A DNA stretch of 64,000 nt, taken from NCBI RefSeq assembly GCF_029525575.1, contig NZ_JAPDIA010000009.1:434001-498000 (forward strand), given 5' to 3'. Positions 20,200-28,294 of this stretch are shown in pieces. Made by a program: the position numbers and the translations under genes. The notes beneath the pieces were generated by a model that was not told the DNA's origin, did no database searches, and saw only the letters and a program-made list of their open reading frames with translations. The stretch is from Cohnella rhizosphaerae (GTDB lineage Bacteria > Bacillota > Bacilli > Paenibacillales > Paenibacillaceae). Position 1 is the first letter of the stretch, and every line of letters begins with the position of its first letter.

Positions 20200-20808
20200 T
20201 CACGCCGTCAAATGCTTCATTACCATGGCCTCCATGTCGTCCAGAATTCGCCGGTACTCCGTCTCGTTACCATCAAGCAGGAAGCTCATGGCAAGTCCGT
20301 CCCGGACGGCCCAGAACAGATACGCGGCCGAAGACTCGTCCAGGTCGGAGCGGAACTCGCCGGATCGCTTGCCCGATGCAAGGATTCGGCTTAGGAGTTT
20401 AAGGGCTTTATCGAGATAGGCGCGATTGGAGGCGATCAGTTCGGGACGGCGCGACGCGTAGGTCGTGAATTCCAGGTGAAACGTCAGCCATTTGCGGAGC
20501 TCGTCCAGCGGCTGCCGGCGGAAGCGGTCGAACATATGCCGGAGCATCGCTTCGGCGCTCGACGTCTCTTCGTGCAGTGCGTTGAGAGATTCGATCATAT
20601 CGTCCATGCGGGCGTGGGCCAGCTGAATGTAGATCTCCTCCTTGCTGGCGAAGTAGCTATACAGCGTGCCTTTGCTGATACGAAGATGACGCGCGATGTC
20701 GTCGGCCTTCGTCGCCTGGAATCCTTTGTCCAGGAAGCAATGAAGCGCCCCCGCCAGGATGGTGGCTCGCTTCTCTTCCTTATACGCTTCCGTCACTCTG
20801 GGCGACAT
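20200..20808 (-). CDS. TetR/AcrR family transcriptional regulator
   Basis: 202-aa regulator. The start at 20808 has AAGGAG eight bases upstream. The N-terminal HTH is complete: ILAGALHCFLDKGFQATKA, then DDIARHLRISKGTLYSYFAS with KEEIYIQLA. The C-terminal ligand-binding domain is all-helical (EAMLRHMFDRFRRQPLDELRKW). It is convergent with the alpha-galactosidase gene and divergent from the gene at 21085. TetR proteins usually repress themselves and a neighbour until a ligand binds; no clear target is adjacent, so the regulon is unknown. Confidence 0.92.
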   Translation of the reverse strand: MSPRVTEAYKEEKRATILAGALHCFLDKGFQATKADDIARHLRISKGTLYSYFASKEEIYIQLAHARMDDMIESLNALHEETSSAEAMLRHMFDRFRRQPLDELRKWLTFHLEFTTYASRRPELIASNRAYLDKALKLLSRILASGKRSGEFRSDLDESSAAYLFWAVRDGLAMSFLLDGNETEYRRILDDMEAMVMKHLTA

Positions 20809-20939
20809 TGCGCTCGCTCCTTTCCTGTGCCGGGACTGTCACTTTTCCGTTAATTACATGATGGATTGAATATACCGTGACGAGCAGTCGGGCGCAATAA
20901 TGCGGCCGGGGATGCGCAGCCGCTTGGCCGTTCGGCATC

Positions 20940-20968
20940 TTGGCAGCTTCGCCGCAGTATGCTATTCT
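20940..20968 (+). promoter_or_regulatory. consensus-like promoter driving a short leader or small RNA
   Basis: TTGGCA (20940-20945), a 17-bp spacer and TATTCT (20963-20968) form a good vegetative-type promoter. The expected start near 20975 is followed by a 12-bp perfect palindrome CGTTTTAAAACG (20985-20996) and, 40 bases on, an intrinsic terminator. Confidence 0.6.
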
Positions 20969-21016
20969 GATGCTGAATGACTTGCGTTTTAAAACGAACA
21001 TGCGCGTGAAGCACAC

Positions 21017-21055
21017 GCCGCTTGCTCCTGATGGGGAGTAAGCGGCTTTTTGTGT
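21017..21055 (+). terminator. intrinsic terminator upstream of the nuclease-fold-like gene
   Basis: A 12-bp stem (21017-21028 with 21035-21046, one G-T pair) and a 6-nt loop are followed by CTTTTTGTGTTTG. No + strand gene lies immediately upstream, so it ends a transcript of about 75-85 nt from the promoter at 20940-20968, either a small RNA or an attenuated leader of the gene at 21085. Confidence 0.75.
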
Positions 21056-21084
21056 TTGGTGCAAAAAATGTCGGGAAGGCGGGC

Positions 21085-21792
21085 ATGGTTGTGGTCAAAA
21101 GAGAGGTTCGGCAGTTGGCGGTTGAGGCGAAGGCGTCTATCGTAGCTGCGTTTATTGAAAAGCAAAGAAAGACGGCGAAGGGGCAGCGGTTGGAGATGCT
21201 GCAGCGGGATCTCAGCGGCACGATCAAGCTGTTGACCGATCTGCTGCTGCCGGTGTTCGGTTCGCTCGAGGGCTTCCATTTGGAATATGAGATTGTCGGG
21301 ACAAACGGCGTGAAGATTTATGCGGATGTATTCTACGAGCCGCTTGGGCTGGTGTTTGAATGCGACGGCTACGTGCCCCATGTCGAGCTGATCACAAGGG
21401 ATCGCTTCTCGTTCGAGCGCATGCGGGTACGGACGTTCGCGCTGGGCGGGTATGCGTATTTCCCTTTTAGCCGGGACGAGTTGGACAAGAAAATCGAGAT
21501 GTGCAGGCGAGCGGTGTACGAGGCGTTGGGGAGGCGGGGGCGTGGAGGAGAAGGTCTTCGCGAGCTGCCCGTGCATGAAAGGGAACTGCTTAGAATGGCG
21601 GCCGATTCAACAATGTTTACGCCAAAGGACGTTAGAAATTGGTTGGATATCGGCCATAGAAAAACGCGTGAGTTAATTGCAAGCATGAAGCAATCTCAGC
21701 TCATAACGCGTGTCGGAGGCAGCGATTGCAGAGATTTCGGATATAAGCTTGGAGTAAAGGGGAAGGAGCTGCTGAGAGGCGGTGGCTCATAG
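21085..21792 (+). CDS. uncharacterised protein with DUF559/Vsr-like nuclease-fold pattern
   Basis: 235 aa. ATG 21085 has GGAAGG six bases upstream; a longer in-frame start at 21022 would run through the terminator and is rejected. The middle (KIYADVFYEPLGLVFECDGY, then H-x-ELITRDRFSFERMRVRTFA and LGGYAYFPFSRDELDKK) has the order seen in DUF559/Vsr-type endonuclease-fold proteins: D, strand, E-x-D-G, H, then D-R-R and a Gly-Tyr turn. The canonical Lys of PD-(D/E)XK is not obvious, so nuclease activity is uncertain. The last 70 aa (FTPKDVRNWLDIGHRKTREL, IASMKQSQLITRVGG) look like a winged helix. Base composition is lower in G+C than its neighbours. Function unknown. Confidence 0.7.
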   Translation: MVVVKREVRQLAVEAKASIVAAFIEKQRKTAKGQRLEMLQRDLSGTIKLLTDLLLPVFGSLEGFHLEYEIVGTNGVKIYADVFYEPLGLVFECDGYVPHVELITRDRFSFERMRVRTFALGGYAYFPFSRDELDKKIEMCRRAVYEALGRRGRGGEGLRELPVHERELLRMAADSTMFTPKDVRNWLDIGHRKTRELIASMKQSQLITRVGGSDCRDFGYKLGVKGKELLRGGGS

Positions 21793-21837
21793 AGTGAGTG
21801 GGCAATTCGTTAAAAGGGAGTCTGGTTGAGAATAGAT

Positions 21838-22420
21838 GGGGCTATGGGAGCGGAGATCGTGACGAAATGCGATTATCGGCGGCGCATGAGGGGCTATGGG
21901 AGCGGAGATAGTGACGAAATGTGATTATCGGCGGCGCATGAGGGGCTAAGGGAGCGGAGATCGTGACGAAATGTGATTATCGGCGGCGCATGAGGGGCTA
22001 TGGGAGCGGAGATCGTGACGAAATGCGATTATCGGCGGCGCATGAGGGGCCACGTGAGCGGAGATCGTGCCGAAATGCGATTATCGGCGGCGCATGAGGG
22101 GCTAACGGAGCGGAGATCGTGACGAAATGTGATTATCGGCGGCGCATGAGGGGCTATGGGAGCGGAGATCGTGACGAAATGTGATTATCGGCGGCGCATG
22201 AGGGGCTAAGGGAGCGGAGATCGTGACGAAATGCGATTATCGGCGGCGCATGAGGGGCTAAGGGAGCGGAGATCGTGACGAAATGTGCTTATCGGCGGCG
22301 CATGAGGGGCTATGGGAGCGGAGATCGTGCCGAAATGCGATTATCGGCGGCGCATGAGGGGCCACGTGAGCGGAGATAGTGACGAAATGCGCGTATCGGC
22401 AGCGCGTGTGGGACGGTGTC
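21838..22420. repeat. tandem array, 11 copies of a 52-bp unit
   Basis: CGGAGAT recurs at 21851, 21903, 21955, 22007, 22059, 22111, 22163, 22215, 22267, 22319 and 22371, an exact 52-bp period. The unit contains GAGCGGAGATCGTGACGAAA and GATTATCGGCGGCGCATGAG. Copies differ at few sites (TATGGG/TAAGGG/CACGTG, ATCGTG/ATAGTG, ATGCG/ATGTG); the outermost copies are the most divergent. There are no spacers. It fills the gap between two co-directional genes. Confidence 0.95.
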
Positions 22421-22521
22421 CGTGACGAGTTGGCTTGAAATCACCGGATGCGGACTGATATGGTGAGGAAGACGTTTTAATTTGCCATGACCGATTATCG
22501 GGAGAAAGGTTGCTGAGCCAG

Positions 22522-23070
22522 ATGAAGTTGATCGCGCTAGTAGGCAGTCTGCGCAGGGAATCCGTGAATTTGAAGCTGGCGTTGACCATGCAGGAGAGGT
22601 ATCGCGGCAAGTTCGAGCTGGAGATCGCGAATCTCGGCACGCTGCCGTTTTTCGATCAGGACGAGGAGGAGAGTCCGCCTGCGTCCGTGCTGAAGCTGCG
22701 CGAGCAGGTCGCCGCTGCGGACGGCGTGCTGATTCTGACGCCGGAGTACAATTGGTCGGTGCCGGGCGTGCTCAAGAATGCGCTCGACTGGCTGTCGCGC
22801 GGAGATAAGGTGCTGATCGGCAAGCCCGTTCTCGCCGCCGGCGCGAGTCCCGGCATGTACGGTACGCTGCGGGGCCAGCTGCACCTGCGGGAGATTTTGT
22901 CGAGCCCGGGCATCCAAGCGGTCATGCTGCCTCCGGCGGGCAATGAGATCGCCGTCGCGCAGGCGCCGCAAAAGTTCGGCGAAGGCGGCGCCCGCCTGAC
23001 GGACGAGCGCACGCTCACGCATATCGACGTCATCGTCGATCGCTTTCTCAACCTGATCGGGCAGCGTTAA
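22522..23070 (+). CDS. NADPH-dependent FMN reductase family protein
   Basis: 182-aa flavodoxin-like quinone/FMN reductase. It begins MKLIALVGSLRRESVNLKLA, with the phosphate-binding GSLR-x-S-x-N motif, and has the flavin-contact TPEYNWSVPGVLKNALDWLSR. The GGAGAAAGG at 22501-22509 sits 12 bases before ATG 22522; the in-frame TTG at 22510 is an alternative start that would add four residues. These soluble enzymes reduce FMN, quinones or azo dyes with NAD(P)H. It stands alone, with its own terminator at 23087-23131. Confidence 0.92.
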   Translation: MKLIALVGSLRRESVNLKLALTMQERYRGKFELEIANLGTLPFFDQDEEESPPASVLKLREQVAAADGVLILTPEYNWSVPGVLKNALDWLSRGDKVLIGKPVLAAGASPGMYGTLRGQLHLREILSSPGIQAVMLPPAGNEIAVAQAPQKFGEGGARLTDERTLTHIDVIVDRFLNLIGQR

Positions 23071-23086
23071 TCCGCGCAAGACGCAT

Positions 23087-23131
23087 GAAGTCCGAACGTC
23101 CGCTGCGGCGGCGTCCGGGCTTCTTTCTTGT
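23087..23131 (+). terminator. terminator of the FMN reductase gene
   Basis: GAAGTCCGAACGTCCGC pairs, with G-U pairs and one bulge, with GCGGCGTCCGGGCTTC around a short loop and is followed by TTTCTTGTTT. Confidence 0.7.
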
Positions 23132-23252
23132 TTGGGATGGTCAAGCAGGGGGTAAAAGCGACTATCCGCTGTGTTAAGTCGTCAAGCCGGGCGACGGCTG
23201 TCTCGTCGCGGCCGGCCATTCCATCAAGTTAAAGCGAAAGGGAGATCGACGC

Positions 23253-24441
23253 ATGGGCAAGATATTGATTGTCGGGGGCCAGATGGAGAACAAAGGCGCC
23301 CAGGCGATGACGTTCACCGTCGTGAACGAAATCAAGATGCGATACCCGGACAAGGAGCTCGTGCTCATCTGTCCGGACGAGGACCGCAATTACGCGTTTC
23401 AACTGGTGAAGATGGGGAAAAAAATGAAGATCGAGCTGCTGGGCGGCGTCTATACGCTGATCGGCAAACTGATCCCGAACGACGAGCGCGTCAGCATCAC
23501 CAAGGCGCGGATGAAGGAGCTTCTGAAGGAAACCGATCTCATCGTCGACATCAGCGGCTTCGCCCTCTCCTCGCAGTTCAGCATCCGCCACACGATCAAT
23601 TATTTGGCGAACATCCGGCTCGCCCGGCAGAATAAGATTCCGATGGTGCTGCTGTCCCAGTCGTTCGGCCCGTTCGAGTACACCGGCATTTATAAGTACG
23701 TCATACCGCCGATGATCAAAAAAGTATATTCGCTATCCGAAATACATTTACGCCCGCGAGCAAGAAGGGGCCGAGTATCTCGGCAAGTATACGTCGGGCA
23801 ATCTGCGCAGGTCCGTGGACATCGTGCTGCAGGGCGCGAACCCGTACAATCTGGCCCACTTGTTCCGCGACGGCAACTACATAAAGGGAGAGCCGCTCGC
23901 GATCATGCAGAATGCCGTCGGGATCGTGCCGAACGTCAAAACGATGAAGTACGGCACGCGCCAATCGATGCTGGCGATGTACGAGCGCATGACGCAGCAT
24001 CTGCTGGACCGCGGCAAAAACGTCTATCTGTTCCGCCACTCCACGGAGGATCTGATCATTTGTCAGGAGATCAAGCGCCGATTCCCGAACGACGAACGCG
24101 TCGTGCTGCTGGAAGAGGAATACGACTGCATCGCGATTCACGACGTGCTCGTGCAGTTCGAATTTCTCGTCGCGTCCCGTTATCACTCGATCGTGCACGC
24201 GTACAAGAACGGCATTCCGGTCGTGGCGCTCGGCTGGGCGACCAAGTACCGCGAGCTGCTGGGACGATTCGGTCAAGGCGAATACGTATTCGACGTGCGC
24301 GACAGCGCGCATATCGAAGCGAATATGATCGCGAAGCTCGACGCCATGATCGAAAATCGCGACGTCGAAGCCGCCAAGATCGACGACACCCTCAGAGAGA
24401 TTCATCGCGAGAGCATATTTACCGAGGCGTTCGCGCTGTAA
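23253..24441 (+). CDS. polysaccharide pyruvyl transferase family protein, frameshifted
   Basis: About 395 aa after correction. Start ATG 23253 follows AAAGGGAGAT. The N-terminal GQMENKGAQAMTFTVVNEIK and DLIVDISGFALSSQF and the C-terminal VASRYHSIVHAYKNGIPVVA and LGWATKYRELL fit the PS_pyruv_trans family (CsaB-like GT-B fold), whose members add pyruvyl ketals to cell-wall polysaccharides; many homologues are only inferred. A6 at 23718-23723 breaks the frame; A5 gives MIKKYIRYPKYIYAREQEG and then an open frame to the end. In Gram-positives with SLH proteins, pyruvylated secondary cell-wall polymer is the SLH anchor, so a link with the surface proteins downstream is attractive but unproven. Confidence 0.85.
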
Positions 24442-24471
24442 GCGGACAATAGAAAATCGGAGCGACGCGAA

Positions 24472-24525
24472 TAAGCGGCAGGCGGGGACTACGAGATCCC
24501 GTGCTGCCGCTTACTTTACGTTCTC
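24472..24525 (+). terminator. terminator after the pyruvyl transferase-like gene
   Basis: GCGGCAGGCGGGGA pairs, with a two-base mismatch, with TCCCGTGCTGCCGC around an 8-nt loop and is followed by TTACTTTACGTT. It separates two convergent genes. Confidence 0.65.
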
Positions 24526-24542
24526 CCTTGCGAGCGCCTTGC

Positions 24543-24875
24543 TTAAGCGATAGGCGTCCCGTTAGGCAGTTCAACCTCGGGCTGCAAGAGAACGACGTCT
24601 CCCTTTTCCGGAACGCCGCCAAGGACCAGCACTTCCGATCTGAATCCGGCGATGCGCCGGGGTGGAAAGTTGACGATGGCGACCACTTGTTTGCCTGCAA
24701 GCTCCTCTGCCGCGTACCGCTTCGTAATTTGCGCGCTGGACGATTTGATCCCGATCTCCGGTCCAAAATCGATTTGCAGCTTGATCGCAGGAACCTTCGC
24801 ATCTCCAAAAAATTCGGCTTCCTTTATCGTTCCCACCCGAATATCGAGTTCCGTAAAATCGTCGATCGTTGCCAA
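24543..24875 (-). CDS. csaA: CsaA-type tRNA-binding domain chaperone
   Basis: 110-aa protein, the full length of CsaA. It starts at TTG 24875, eight bases after GGGAGG. It has the OB-fold tRNA-binding domain: [76 protein letters not shown]. In Bacillus subtilis CsaA is a dimeric chaperone linked to protein export that also binds tRNA. The gene lies 33 bases downstream of the MerR gene on the same strand and may be cotranscribed with it. Confidence 0.95.
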   Translation of the reverse strand: MATIDDFTELDIRVGTIKEAEFFGDAKVPAIKLQIDFGPEIGIKSSSAQITKRYAAEELAGKQVVAIVNFPPRRIAGFRSEVLVLGGVPEKGDVVLLQPEVELPNGTPIA

Positions 24876-24907
24876 TGCTTCCGCCTCCCGCTTTCTATAC
24901 TCGCGAA

Positions 24908-25358
24908 TCACGCTCTGCGAACGGCAGACGCGTAAAAGACATCGCTGTGCATGTGCCTCATATCGCCCCAGTTGGCGGGATTGGTCGTGTCCGGCATGCG
25001 ATCTTCCATGATGGCTTGATACAGCGCCGTTTTTTTGCTCTAAATGGGCGATATGCCTTTTCGCTTCCTCGAGCCTCGCGAGCGCCGCTTCCTTATGCTC
25101 CTTCATGAGGGCCGCGCGCTGCGGAACGGTCGAATCGCCCTCGATGCAGAGCTCGACGTACGTCTTGATGACTTCGATCGGCATGCCGGATTGCTTGAGG
25201 CATTTGATGCCGTGCAGCCAATTGACGGCTTCTTCGTCGAACATCCGGATGTTGTTTTTATCGCGCCGCACGCTCGGCACCAGTCCTTTGTCCGTATAAA
25301 AGCGCACGGCATGCTCGGTCAGTCCCGTAATATTGGCGGCTTCTTTGACCGTATGCAT
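24908..25358 (-). CDS. MerR family regulator, frameshifted
   Basis: About 149 aa after correction. The start at 25358 follows GGGGAGG by seven bases. N-terminal winged [63 protein letters not shown], then the dimerisation coiled coil [21 protein letters not shown]7 on the coding strand (T7 at 25030-25036) breaks the frame; A6 gives [18 protein letters not shown] and an end at 24908. It resembles the AdhR/YfmP-like group that controls oxidoreductase genes under aldehyde stress, and it is divergent from an aldo/keto reductase 171 bp away. A perfect inverted repeat lies between them. Confidence 0.85.
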
Positions 25359-25398
25359 GCGTAATCCTCCCCGTAAAAAAATGAATTCGATACGGCTT

Positions 25399-25419
25399 GC
25401 CTTCGTGTAACACGAAGGC
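25399..25419. promoter_or_regulatory. 21-bp inverted repeat, candidate MerR operator
   Basis: GCCTTCGTG-TAA-CACGAAGGC is a perfect 9-bp inverted repeat with a 3-bp centre, located in the divergent intergenic region 41 bases upstream of the MerR start and 111 bases upstream of the reductase start. Binding by the adjacent regulator is an inference. Confidence 0.55.
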
Positions 25420-25529
25420 TTTAAGCTTACTGTAACGCAAATCGGCCGTCCGCGGAACCCCGCGCAGCAGGCGTGATACCAGGGGACGCGCCGATTGCCG
25501 TTACAAATAGGACAGTGGGAGGAAATACC

Positions 25530-26381
25530 ATGCAAACCGTAACGTTGAACAACGGCGTGAAAATGCCGATCATCGGCTTCGGCGTCTACCAGATTCCCGA
25601 TGCGGAACAATGCGAGAACGCGGTGTACGAAGCGCTGATAGCCGGTTACCGCTTGATCGATACCGCCGCCGGCTACTTGAACGAGGAAGCGGTCGGGCGC
25701 GCGATCAAGCGCAGCGGCGTGCCGCGCGAGGCGCTGTTCGTCACGACCAAGCTCTGGATCCAGGATGCCGGCTACGAGAGCGCCAAGCTTGCTTTTGCCA
25801 AGTCGCTTAAGAAGCTTCAACTGGACTATCTCGATCTGTACCTCATTCACCAGCCCTTCGGCGATTACTACGGCGCTTGGCGCGCGATGGAAGAGCTCTA
25901 TCGTGAGGGCAAGATCAGGGCGATCGGCGTCAGCAACTTCCTGCCCGACCGCCTGATGGATCTCATCGTGCACAACGAGATCGTTCCCGCCGTCAACCAG
26001 GTCGAGACGCATCCGTTCTACCAGCAGCATGAGAGCGCCGCGTTTATGAAAGAGCAGGGCGTGCAGCATCAGTCGTGGGCGCCGTTCGCCGAGGGACTGG
26101 GCAACATGTTCGGCAACGAAACGCTGGCCTCGATCGCGGAAAAGCACGGCAAGTCCGTCGCGCAGGTCGTGCTGCGCTGGCTCGTTCAGCGACAGGTCGT
26201 CGTCATTCCGAAGTCGGTGCGCAAGGAGCGAATCGTCGAAAACTTCGACATCTTCGATTTTGAGCTGGACGCGGACGACCTCGAACGAATCTCCGGCCTC
26301 GATACGCGGGAGACGCTGTTCCTGTCCTATCACGATCCGAAGTTCGCCAAGATGCTGGGAACGTGGCGGGTCGAGCTTTAA
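25530..26381 (+). CDS. aldo/keto reductase
   Basis: 283-aa NADPH-dependent reductase. ATG 25530 follows GGGAGGAAA by six bases. The TIM-barrel signatures are intact: [33 protein letters not shown] (catalytic Asp and Tyr), LFVTTKLW (Lys), [15 protein letters not shown] (His), [16 protein letters not shown], and [20 protein letters not shown] for the NADPH phosphate. It acts on aldehydes and ketones in the cytoplasm. It is probably induced through the divergent MerR regulator. A perfect 38-bp palindrome follows the stop. Confidence 0.95.
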   Translation: MQTVTLNNGVKMPIIGFGVYQIPDAEQCENAVYEALIAGYRLIDTAAGYLNEEAVGRAIKRSGVPREALFVTTKLWIQDAGYESAKLAFAKSLKKLQLDYLDLYLIHQPFGDYYGAWRAMEELYREGKIRAIGVSNFLPDRLMDLIVHNEIVPAVNQVETHPFYQQHESAAFMKEQGVQHQSWAPFAEGLGNMFGNETLASIAEKHGKSVAQVVLRWLVQRQVVVIPKSVRKERIVENFDIFDFELDADDLERISGLDTRETLFLSYHDPKFAKMLGTWRVEL

Positions 26382-26391
26382 GCAGAAAAGA

Positions 26392-26429
26392 TGCAGAAAG
26401 GACAGGTGCGCGCACCTGTCCTTTCTGCA
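26392..26429. terminator. perfect 38-bp palindrome after the aldo/keto reductase
   Basis: Both arms of 19 bp match perfectly with no spacer, centred on GCGC. It lies 10 bases after the stop. No T run follows on the + strand, so it is either a hairpin terminator without a tail, an mRNA 3'-end stabiliser or a protein-binding site. It forms the left border of the repeat at 26446-26726. Confidence 0.6.
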
Positions 26430-26445
26430 ATAAGATAGCATGTAT

Positions 26446-26726
26446 AAAATCGACAGGTAACGCCCTTCAGCGCCTCTTCGGCTCGGAATACGCCCACAGC
26501 ATGGCGGGAGCAGCCGAAGGCAAGTCGAGTGAAGATACCAGACTCAGATGGACTCAGATGCCGTTATTTCGTAAAAAACGGTGCAATTGCGATCATTTCG
26601 GACTGGAGAGCCGTTATTCACCCAGATCCAGGCTAAAAAAGACGGGCAATCCTCCAATAGCGGCGCCTGAGTCCGCAAGCATGCCGCAATTCGCGCTAGG
26701 AAGAAGAATACCGGCTCCTCAGTCCG
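26446..26726. repeat. dispersed intergenic repeat, copy A (class I 50-bp units)
   Basis: This block matches 29266-29574 over most of its length, from AAAATCGACAGG to GGCTCCTCAGTCCG, including the shared run GGTGCAATTGCGATCATTTC. Its second half has a 50-bp internal period: CCGTTATTTC at 26561, CCGTTATTCA at 26611, CGGCGCCTGA at 26661 and CCGGCTCCTC at 26711. A 10-bp direct duplication (GACTCAGATG twice) is unique to this copy. It lies between convergent genes. Confidence 0.85.
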
Positions 26727-26756
26727 CCGGCGCCGGCGACGTGCCCATGCGCAAGC

Positions 26757-26779
26757 CAAAAAGCCCGCCGGCGGCTTTT
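26757..26779 (-). terminator. terminator of the GH29 gene
   Basis: AAAAGCCGCC-GGCGGGCTTTTT on the minus strand is a short GC-rich hairpin followed by Ts, about 30 bases past the fucosidase stop. Confidence 0.7.
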
Positions 26780-26810
26780 ACAAGTTGCTCCACGACGCGA
26801 TGCCAGCCGC

Positions 26811-28127
26811 TTACTTCAGCTCCAGCTCGACGACCGTCCCGCGCGCATCCGGCAGCGGGTAGGTGTAGTGCTCGGGACGCGCGAAGTTGAAGAATGCGTC
26901 GGCTTCGAAAAGCGCCGCGTTCCATGGACGCGACACCGGCAGCTCCGAGCCGTCGGCGAGCAGCCGCGCGCGTTTGATGCGTCCGGCGAGCCCCGCCAGA
27001 TTGATCGCGCCCACGCTCTCCTCAAAGACATGCGCGTACAGCTTGTTCCCTTTTTGCGTATAACGCCCCCAATCGGGCTTGGGCAGCTCCGCCTGTCCGC
27101 AGCCGTAGATGCTGTCGCCGTTCAGCGCCATCCAGTCGCCGACCTCGGCCAGGATGTCCAGCGACTGCCGCGGGATGCGCCCGCGCGCGTCAGGGCCAAC
27201 GTTCAGCAGCAGGTTGCCGTTTTTGCTGACGCATTCGATCAGCTTGCGGATGACGAGGGTCGGCGTCTTGTAGTTGGTGTCCGAAGCGACGTAGCCCCAG
27301 TTGTTGTTCAGCGTCACGCAGGCTTCCCACGGAATCGGCTGGCCGTCTGCGTCGGTCACGCCGGTCGGCGGGATGATCTGCTCGGGCGAGGCGAAGTCGC
27401 CGGCATACGCGAGCGGCTCCTTCGTATATATGCTGCCTCCGCCTTCGCCGCCGGCCTCCAGCCGGTTATCGATGACGATGTGCGGCTGGAGCGTCCGCAT
27501 CATCCGGATCAGCTCCGAAGCGCGCCACTTCTCGCCCTGCATTTCGTCGTAGGAGAAATCAAACCACATGAGGTCCAGCTTACCGTAGTTCGTCAGCAGC
27601 TCGCGGACCTGACCGTGCATATAGTCGAGGTAACGGTCGAACGTCGATGGATCGCGCTTGTACGCTTCGTTGTCGCGCATTGGATGGTGGGCGTCGCCAT
27701 AAGCCGGATAGTCTTCATGATGCCAGTCGATCAGCGAGTAGTAGAGCCCGACCTTAAGCCCCTCCGCGCGGAATGCCTCCAGGAACTCCGCCACGAGGTC
27801 GCGCCCGGCCTTCGTTTTCGTCGACTTGTAGTCCGTCAGCTTGCTGTCGAACAGGCAGAAGCCGTCGTGATGTTTGGCCGTCAGCACCGCGTACTTCATG
27901 CCGGCCTGCTTCGCCGCGCGCGCCCAGGCACGCGGATCGTAGTCTACGGGATCGAACTCGTCAAAATAAGCCTGGTAGTCCTCGACCGTCGTGCGTTCAA
28001 CGTTGCGGACCCACTCGCCGCGCGCGGGAATCGCGTACAGTCCCCAATGGATAAACATGCCGAACCGGTCCTGCAAAAACCAGCGCGTCCGCTCCTGGCG
28101 GTCCAGCCATTCCTGATTATGTGCCAT
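26811..28127 (-). CDS. alpha-L-fucosidase, GH29
   Basis: 438-aa enzyme without signal peptide, so probably cytoplasmic. The start at 28127 (MAHNQEWLDRQ) has GGAGGAAG about ten bases upstream; the longer frame to 28217 is not supported. GH29 motifs: RFGMFIHWGLYAIPARGEWV, AGMKYAVLTAKHHDGFCLFD, LKVGLYYSLIDWHHEDYP, LDLMWFDFSYDE where the Asp of WFDF is the family nucleophile, and KNGNLLLNVGPDARGRIP. A C-terminal beta-sandwich of about 80 aa follows. It hydrolyses alpha-L-fucosyl residues from oligosaccharides. It is divergent from an AraC regulator, its likely controller. Confidence 0.93.
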   Translation of the reverse strand: MAHNQEWLDRQERTRWFLQDRFGMFIHWGLYAIPARGEWVRNVERTTVEDYQAYFDEFDPVDYDPRAWARAAKQAGMKYAVLTAKHHDGFCLFDSKLTDYKSTKTKAGRDLVAEFLEAFRAEGLKVGLYYSLIDWHHEDYPAYGDAHHPMRDNEAYKRDPSTFDRYLDYMHGQVRELLTNYGKLDLMWFDFSYDEMQGEKWRASELIRMMRTLQPHIVIDNRLEAGGEGGGSIYTKEPLAYAGDFASPEQIIPPTGVTDADGQPIPWEACVTLNNNWGYVASDTNYKTPTLVIRKLIECVSKNGNLLLNVGPDARGRIPRQSLDILAEVGDWMALNGDSIYGCGQAELPKPDWGRYTQKGNKLYAHVFEESVGAINLAGLAGRIKRARLLADGSELPVSRPWNAALFEADAFFNFARPEHYTYPLPDARGTVVELELK

Positions 28128-28294
28128 CGTCGCGACTTCCTCCGTTATAATAGGGATAGGCTCTCGGCCTTGCCAGCCCAGTGTACCAGCATCGGACGGC
28201 AGGCGGGGGAGGGACAAGGTTAAGGCTTGCGGGTACGAGATTAACCTCGTTCGGAAACGCTGCCATACTTACCTGAAAGCGCAGGGGAAAACAG

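Noticed and set aside
21022-21084. Longer N-terminus (TTG at 21022) for the nuclease-fold-like protein
   Set aside because: It would be encoded by the terminator stem and loop, while ATG 21085 has a good ribosome binding site.
21838-22420. CRISPR array
   Set aside because: Units are contiguous and nearly identical, with no variable spacers and no cas genes. The same holds for the other arrays.
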